NCBI GenBank assembly: GCA_023213395.1
Contig: CM041465.1
Coordinates: 139,383,741-139,447,740, forward strand
DNA from: Cycas panzhihuaensis
Taxonomy: Eukaryota > Cycadophyta
Reading direction: 5' to 3'
Length of the DNA stretch: 64,000 bases
Both the position numbers and the translations under genes were made by a program. Below the pieces are notes generated by a model. It made no database searches. It had not been told where the DNA came from and saw only the letters and a program-made list of their open reading frames with translations. Position 1 is the stretch's first letter, and each line of letters begins with the position of its first letter. Positions 56,560 through 64,000 of this stretch are shown here, one piece after another.

Positions 56560-57800
56560 GATTCAAAGGGAAGATGAGAGAGAGTGTTAATAACATTGTT
56601 GCCTTACCCTTATTATAGTGAAGTCAAACACCTAAAGTTGATCAACCCACTTAGCTTGTTCTTATTATATGAATCACTAGTTAAGAAGGTGACAAAGGCT
56701 GTGATGATTAGTAAGAATGATGAACTTGGAACCAAATAGGTATTGGTGCCATTTATCCAAGGCATGTAAAATGACTCTTATCCCTTTTTTATAGGTGGAG
56801 AGTTGAAACTCATGTTCTTTAAGCTTATAACTCTCAAATATAATAAGGTAAAAATTTTACATAAGTACTACAACCAAGATAAAACCAAAGGTACTATATT
56901 TAAGTTGAAATGGTTGAGAGAAATCTACTATGGTCAAGACAAGAGTGGAAGTTATAGTTACTTTAAGAAGGTTAAATGATTTATTTGCAATAGGGGACCA
57001 TTGAAATAAGCCTTTATAAAGTAGAATGGTTAGGGGGGTAGTAAGCGAAATGTAATTTTTATCAAAACATTAGTAGAAGCTAGTAAGTTTAAGGAAAGAT
57101 CATAGCTGGCTAAGGTTTTGGAGGGCCAACTAAGTGACAATAATAAATATTTTGTCCAGGTCAACTTCAACACCCTTAGAGGAAATAATGTGGCCAAGGT
57201 ATCATAGTTTGGATTTCCTAAATTTGCACTCTGAAAGTTGGCATACAATTGTTATTAAGTGGGGATTTGAAGGATGGATTCTAAGTGCTAGAGATATTGG
57301 GCTAAGCAGAAACTATAAATGAGTAAATTATTAAAAATGATAATGGCAAATTTTAGAGATATAATGAAAATATTCTATTCATTAGATCTTGGAATATGGC
57401 AAGTTAATTAAACAGACCAAAAGTTATAGTACATATGGAAAGTAATTTTATGGCAGCCCTCAAGTGTGATGGGGATTTGATAGTACCTAAATTAGAGGTT
57501 AAGTTTAGAGAATACTAAATCACTATGGAGTTTGTCTAATATATCATTCATCCAAGAGGTTAAAAATTTATTTTTTATTATGATTTTATTAAGTTCTTAG
57601 TAATTAAATTATAATAACGTCTAAGGCTAATTAGGTCATGAGGGAATTTAAGTTTGATGGTATAGTAAAAGCCATAATATGGTGGAGGACTAAAAAGAAG
57701 ATGAGTAAAGATAAACTATTTTTAGTAAAAAATATATTGGATACTAAGGTGGATAATGGGATGGGCTTTAATGTTATTAATATGAACTATGTAACCCATG
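56560..57800 (-). pseudogene. RT and RNase H of the chromovirus-type element, degenerate
   Basis: RNase H is visible as 'FIILTNHHSLCHLL' and 'EQAKWVDQL*VFDFTI' (Ty3 'TDH.SL..LL......RQ.RW...L..FD..I.Y..G'). The thumb/connection at 57250-57030 (minus) corresponds to the segment with 'VEVDLDKIL' and 'LPP'-type text. Several frames; stops common. Confidence 0.7.
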
Positions 57801-58140
57801 CTATTCTTTAATTATTTATGTGTCTAATTAAGGGAGATAAAATTATTAAGGGAGGGGGGTATTGGATACCATAAAGTTTATGTGTTTTCTTAAATTTATG
57901 ATTAAATAAGATAAGGGGGTTAGTAGGAGAGTTGTTTATATTATATGTGCCTAGGGTTTGAATCCACTATACACTCAAGATGGTGTATGATCCTCCTATT
58001 GATAGATCATAGAAATTAAATATTAAATAATAGGTGTTGATTTACATATGTAAATTCTAGATTATCCCTATATAATGAAGAATATGGTATCCTAGTCAAG
58101 AGTAAGTGAATCTAGGCTTAGGGATAATAAATAGGTTGAT

Positions 58141-58356
58141 TTATTTGTGAAGTGATATGTTAATGAAGTTGAGTGATATGCCATTATCAATCAGGATGGT
58201 TATGGTGGTTTTACAAAGGGCACTTTTGACTATAAGGGATTCATGGCATGATGTAGAACAAATAACTTCCAAGGAGGCTTTAAGTTTGGGGTTAAGGAAG
58301 GAATCTGAGGGTGGGTCATCACTTAGCTCATACTTTGAATTTGAGGTTGGCGTCAA
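58141..58356 (-). pseudogene. Protease of the chromovirus-type element
   Basis: An open stretch of 71 codons ending near 'ITILIDNGISLNFINISL', the gypsy protease active site ('VLIDSGSTHNFI') with Asn for Ser. The preceding 'LKASLEVICSTS' occupies the usual 'ISLHAL.G' position. Confidence 0.8.
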
Positions 58357-58500
58357 TTATGAAAACCATACATGTAGTTGTATACACCTTTCCATGAGCA
58401 TAGGACTATTTTTTTAGTACCTAATATAAAGGCCATCATCTCAATGTCTATTCACTTCAACTATAGGAATACATAAGGGATCTGAAGGTTGCTCCAATTC

Positions 58501-59639
58501 TACGCATTATGGATCATCCATGTAACAAAGTTGTTGATATGTTAGGTAAGGATATGGGTAGAAGGGAGGGTCTTAATATCTACTATGAATTATACTTTGA
58601 TTATTTTTTCCATGGATATGATCTCTCTAAAAGTGGTCTAGGTAACTACCTTAAGGTGCATTTGAATATAGTTTTTAGTATAGAAACATATATACTAATG
58701 ATAGTTTACTAATCAGGAGTTTGGAATACTTGATTTTGTAGGGCCTAAAACTCCTTGGTGTTTATTTTGACTTATGATATCTACTTAAGGCAGGTGAGAA
58801 TAACCTTATAATGTTGAAAGAGGGGAGTTCTTTTATTGAAGTGAGCTTCATAATTTAGGGTATATACTCTATAATGAGTGTAACTTAGTTGGTACTCCAA
58901 AATAAGTATAAACTAAATCTCCCCCAAGACATGCATTTGGGGCACTACACTCTATAATGACTATAAACTAACAGAGACTTTGCAATGAGTATAAGCTAGC
59001 TAATACTTCATTCATAGTGTAAACCACCATATCAATATTATTCCCCTAAAATTTAAAAAAATTTAAAAGATGAAACAAATTTGAAACATAAACTCTATGA
59101 TAATTATAAATTAATTGAATACTCTATGATAAGTATAAACTATATATACATGTTATTTACAAAAACTCATATATATCTTTGTGCGTGTGTGTGTAATACC
59201 AAAAGCATGGTCTAAAATGAGGGTAACTTATTTTTAGACACTCCATTAGTTCATTGAATTCTATATATTATCAAGTATATGTGTCCATTTAAATATCAAT
59301 GACTATATAAGACTATTATCATCTAATATAAAGTAGCATAAGCTTCAGTCATATAGCACATACCAATTGCATAGTATCATATAAAATAAATATAACTAAA
59401 TCATGTGTGATAGGTAGATAGATGTTATCATATGAAATAAAAACACATAAGAAAATAAGAATATTAGGCATATGCAAATCAAAGGAGAGCTTAATCAACA
59501 TCTCAGATGTATATACATGTACAAAGAAGATACAAAATTTGTATGCATACAAGTGTCTAGAAAGAACCTATCCTTATATAAGTATATATAAAATAGTCAA
59601 ATAAGATAATTACAACTCACCCAAAACTCACATAATGGG
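58501..59639. other. AT-rich spacer, probably of Tat copy D, with short degenerate repeats
   Basis: No gene recognised; an isolated 67-codon plus frame at 58509 shows no domain. 58870-59140 repeats a word like CTCTATAATGAGTATAAACTA five times or more. 59400-59640 weakly matches the spacer of A between pol and the antisense gene. Confidence 0.4.
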
Positions 59640-60300
59640 CTTATGTCTCCTTGAAACCCCCCCATACTCTAGTCTCTTATCCTAATCAGAAGTCCCACCA
59701 TCATGTTGTTAGTGACTCTTTTTATGATCTTAATAGGTTGTGGAGGTATAACTAGCACTATCCCAAATCCTCATATCCTCTGAGTGAGTCCTCTTAGTTT
59801 AAGTTTGGGTAGAGAACTTCTAACTAACCATTAACCCCTTTAATAACTAATCTTACTCTTCCACCAACCAATCCCACTTAATTGTTAGATCCTTAATTTA
59901 AATAGATGTAACTTGTAAATGTGATACCTTAACTACCACCTAAACCTCTAGCTATTATAGTCTTGTGATATCCCCTAAATCCAAAGATAACTTTATAACC
60001 CCCTAAGGGGTTTATTGATTCTACATTATCCCTAGATAATCTTATATATCACTCATATTTAGGTGGCCCTCACTAAAGTATAAAAGGCAATAATATAAGG
60101 CAAAGCTATAGTTGAATCCATAGTATCCACCACCAAACACTATCCATCTATATGCATCTCTAACACTAGAGTGAGAATCGCTTATCATACTAATTCAGTA
60201 GTCAATATGTTTGACTCTATTAAGCAAGGAGAAAAGATCAAGATTAACTACTAGTATAACAAAGCAAAATAAATAAATAAGTTAAGTGTTACCTCTTTTA
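59640..60300 (-). pseudogene. Probable C-terminal remnant of the antisense gene, Tat copy D
   Basis: With stops bridged, the minus strand reads a helical segment: 'RL', then 'LEV', 'VVVKVSHL', 'IKDLTIKWDWLVEE' and 'LLKGLMVS', with an Arg/Lys/Thr-rich end. In length and order this parallels A's coiled coil ('VQALEAQ...ERLRTTEEALRGERD...LVAQMVSR'), and the flanking DNA ('TCTCTTATCC' beside A's 'TCTCTGTGATCC') also fits. Position and orientation are those expected for copy D. Confidence 0.45.
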
Positions 60301-60956
<656 letters not shown>

Positions 60957-61349
60957 TAATAAGTTCCCCCCCCTTTAATCTTTACCCTCAAAACTTAAGT
61001 AATTCTAGATATTCTTGGACAATCTACTCACCCTCCTATATTGATCTTCCTGTGGCAACTATTTCTATTTGATGAGGTACTCTTTGATCTATCAAGAATA
61101 TAAGTGTTGTATCCTTACCTCAAGGATTCATTCTGGTATCAATTGAAGTTTTCTTTCATCATCCAAGATTAGGAGTTTAGTTTATGCCTATGCTTACTAG
61201 CCAATGACCCTTTTCAAATAGGATACATGGAAGATATTATGGATTTTAGATGTTGTTGGTAACTCCAAGGCATAGGCCACCTTACCCATATACTTGAGGA
61301 CTTGATATGGCATATAGAATCTTGGAATAAGCTTGTATTTGGTATCTCC

Positions 61350-62350
61350 TTTAAGTAATATTTACTTGTAAGGTTATAGGTAGATATAGACCTAATCTCT
61401 TAGTTGGAACTCTTATTCACTTCATTTTTTGTCTGCTTACTACTTCATCCTATTTTGAGCCAAGTTAAGGTTATCTTTTAATATATAGAGTACATTGGCT
61501 TATTGTAGATGCTCCTCTACTGCTTGCACCCTTGAGGTCCCCATGACATAATTCTTAATGGTTGGTGGTGGATACCCATATAATGCGTAGAATGGGGTCA
61601 TTTTTGTGGACATATAATAAGTTGTATTATACTACCATTCTACTAGAGGAAGCCATCAATACTACTGATTCTATTTATTTGAGATGCAATAGTGAAGATA
61701 TCCCTCCAAACACTTGTTAACTACCTCTATTTATGCATCTATTTATGGGTGGTAGGATGAGCTTATGGCCAGCTTAGTGCCCTGTGTTTGGAAGACTTCT
61801 ATCTAAAAGTGGTTGGTGAATTTAGGACTATTATCTCTATCAATCTTTTTTGGCATTCCATAGAGTTGGTGTATTTCTTTCAAGAATATTTCAACAATCT
61901 ATTTTGCCTTATAGTTAGATTGGATGCTACAAAAATGGGTATATTTTATCAACCTATCCACCACAATAAGGATTGCATCTTTTCCATTTGATTTAGGTAA
62001 TCCTATAATAAAATCCATTGATATCTCTTTCCATCTCTGATCAAGCATAGGTAGAGGCTACAATAGGCCAAGGATCTTGGTGGTTTTAATTTTATACCTT
62101 TAGTATATTTCGCAATGGGTGACCCAACCTTTTGTATCATATTTAAGCCTACTTCAATAGAAGGATTATTTAATCCTTTGATATATTTTTTAGAACCTAA
62201 AGTGACTAGCTATAGATGAGTTATGGGCATCATAGAGAATCCTTTCTTTGAGCTTAAATTATGGGATTAGATATAATCTATTTTTATATAACAAAGTATT
62301 TTCTAACCATGAAAACCCTTTATGACTATCTTAGTCTTCTTAGAGATCCT
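61350..62350 (-). pseudogene. Integrase of the terminal chromovirus-type element
   Basis: Readings '[20 protein letters not shown]', '[20 protein letters not shown]', 'LYGMPKKIDRDNSPKFTNHF' (second catalytic Asp region), 'EVVNKCLEGYLHYCIS' (catalytic Glu region, Q-to-stop nearby) and 'MTPFYALYGYPPPTI' are the standard Ty3 integrase landmarks in order. Confidence 0.92.
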
Positions 62351-62449
62351 GGATTATTTGTCAAGTCCTTAGGACTTGCTCCCATGCTTCATGAGTTACT
62401 TGAATCTAGGAATGGCTAATATATGTGATAATACATAATATGGGTTCTT

Positions 62450-64000
62450 CTTCTTTTCTAGAAAGAGCATCAACTATGACATTCTCCTTCCCCTATTTAT
62501 AAATGATTTCAAAGTCAAACTCTTGCATTTTAGATACTCTTTTTAGTTTCTTCTCAAAGGATACACTTTGGTCCAAGAAGTATTTTATACTATCATAGTT
62601 ATTTTTATCTTAAAGTATGCCCCAAGAAGGTATTGGTGCTATCATTTCCTTTTCACAGGTGGACATGCTCAAGTCCCTTGACTGTAACCTTCATCTCTCA
62701 AGACCAAGGGGTCATCCTTCTTATATGAGTACTACTCCCAACCTATGTCTTGAGGCATCACATTCAATAATAAATATTTTTATAAAGTCAAGAGTTGCTA
62801 ATACGAGTGTAGTGGTCAAGGCCTCTTTTAGTGTTATAAAGGCTTCACTTTCCATCTCTATCCACTAGAATGGGTCCTTCTTTAGCAACTATATTAGGGG
62901 TGTTGCTATCCTAGTGTACCCTTTAACAAACTTTTGGTAATATCCTATTAATCCCAAGAATCCTTAAAGACCCTTAATGTTTTTAGGTTGGGGCCAATTC
63001 TATATAATGATAATATTTTTTGAGTCAACCTTTATTCTATCTTGAGAAATGATATGCCCTAATATTTAAACTCCTTCTTTCCAAAATTATAATTAGATTT
63101 TTTGATATATAGTTGGTTGTCTTCCAATAATCTCAAGGCCTTGTTCACTTGTTAAATATATTCTTTAATTGTTCGACTATATATGAGGATGTCATAAAAA
63201 AAGACTAGGATAAATTTCCTCAACTATAGATGGAAGATTCTATTCATAAGTCTTTAGAATTTGGTTGGTGCATTAGTGAGGCCAAAGGGCATGAGTAAGA
63301 ATTCATAATGACCTTCATGGGTTCAAAAGGTTATTTTATATACATATTCTTTCTTGACCCTAATTTGGCGATAACTTGATCAAAGATCCAAAGATGTGAA
63401 TATAGTTGTACCATGTATTTCATCCAGTAATTCATTAGTCACTAGAATAGGCAATTCATTAGTCACTAGAATAGGGAATTCCAAAATAAGTCATATTTTT
63501 TTTTACCAATATGACTAGGGTGGAAAAATACTTTTACTTTCTTAGATGACCCCTACATGTAGCAATTCTTATATCAACCTTTTAATTTTATTATTTTATT
63601 AGTACAAGTACTTGTATGTTTGTATGCTAGGTAGGTGACTCCTAGTGACAATCTTGATGGCATGGTCCTACTCGCATTGTGGTAGAATTGCCTTGGGGTC
63701 TTCTTCAAAGACCTAAAGATGGTTGAGTAGAACATCTTATAATTCTAGTAATAGGTGACTATTGTAAGGTGGAACTTCTTTAATTTGGGACTGCTAGCCT
63801 ATGATTACATAACACCTTATAATTAGCCCTATCCTTCTCTTTTATATTAACTTCTCCCCCTTATGTAAGCTGATGACTTATAATGGGGGTGAGGTGATTC
63901 CATTAAGCTGATACTCTTGACCCTCTAAGTTGAATCAAATGAATAACTCTTATAGGTTAAGTTGAATGGTGCCAAGTGTCTTTTACCATTGAACTCTTAC
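62450..64000 (-). pseudogene. RT and RNase H of the terminal chromovirus-type element
   Basis: The RNase H end reads 'MQEFDFEIIYK*GKENVIVD' and 'ALSRKEEE', the Ty3 'Y..G..N.VADALSR' signature. Above it the RT thumb and palm are readable in shifting frames ('LMPFGLTNAPTKF'-like text near 63290, where Ty3 RT has 'MPFGL.NAP..F'). Confidence 0.85.

Larger units (their letters stand above)
55140..58500 (-). mobile_element. Decayed Ty3/gypsy chromovirus-type element (protease to integrase)
   Basis: Minus-strand order: protease (58356-58141), RT (about 57800-57000), RNase H (about 56900-56560), integrase (about 56300-55450), chromo-like end and purine tract. It appears to have inserted into the 3' region of Tat copy D. 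No 5' LTR identified above 58500. Confidence 0.82.
60964..64000 (-). mobile_element. Decayed Ty3/gypsy chromovirus-type element (RT to integrase), cut by the window end
   Basis: Minus-strand order from 64000 down: RT (about 64000-62900), RNase H (about 62900-62450), integrase (about 62350-61350), chromo-like tail (about 61250-60990), purine tract. The gag and 5' LTR would lie beyond the window. Stops are frequent, mostly TAG/TAA. Confidence 0.88.

Overview
The window is plant nuclear DNA made almost entirely of nested LTR retrotransposons. I see no host gene, rRNA, tRNA or CRISPR array. The plant signs are the Ty1/copia and Ty3/gypsy (Tat and chromovirus-like) families, a plant mobile domain (PMD) gene carried by one of them, initiator-tRNA-Met primer sites, and very old copies worn down to AT-rich DNA with CAG mostly replaced by TAG. 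This fits a large-genome plant with heavy CHG methylation. I cannot name the species.

Centrepiece: element A (17388-33935, + strand) is a structurally complete 16.5 kb Ty3/gypsy element of the Tat lineage. It is GC-richer than its surroundings, has ~2.57 kb LTRs (TG...CA), a 5-bp target duplication GAATA, a non-Met primer site and a purine tract. Its single gag-pol frame (20135-26800) is broken only by three TAG codons. After pol come a spacer, an antisense PMD gene (27580-29858, - strand) with its own TATA box and a predicted 473-nt intron, and a second RNase H of the archaeal/plant type (30543-30966, + strand).

Three older relatives of A flank it. Copy B (about 4080-10510, reversed) keeps integrase, spacer and antisense gene, including the same TATA box, 24-nt first exon and splice acceptor. 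A 1.9 kb (TA)n microsatellite has grown in its spacer. Copy C (about 35430-41377 plus a probable LTR, reversed) keeps gag, protease, RT, RNase H and the primer site. Copy D (about 49300-54760, + strand) keeps RT to integrase, is split by a small gag-only LTR element (50035-52616), and probably continues beyond a chromovirus-like insertion as an antisense-gene remnant at 59640-60300.

Other layers: copia fragments at 1-2893 (-), 35280-35430 (-) and 43815-45450 (+) with LTR; chromovirus-type Ty3 fragments at 10530-13640 (+), 34793-35000 (-), 55140-58500 (-) and 60964-64000 (-); a lone LTR at 46783 (+); a small LTR element at 14035-17268 (-); and an 842-bp insertion at 10887-11728 with a 5-bp flanking repeat. 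The most interesting system is the antisense PMD gene of the Tat family. Two copies of very different age share its promoter, intron and reading frame, and its TATA palindrome could also serve the divergently placed second RNase H gene.
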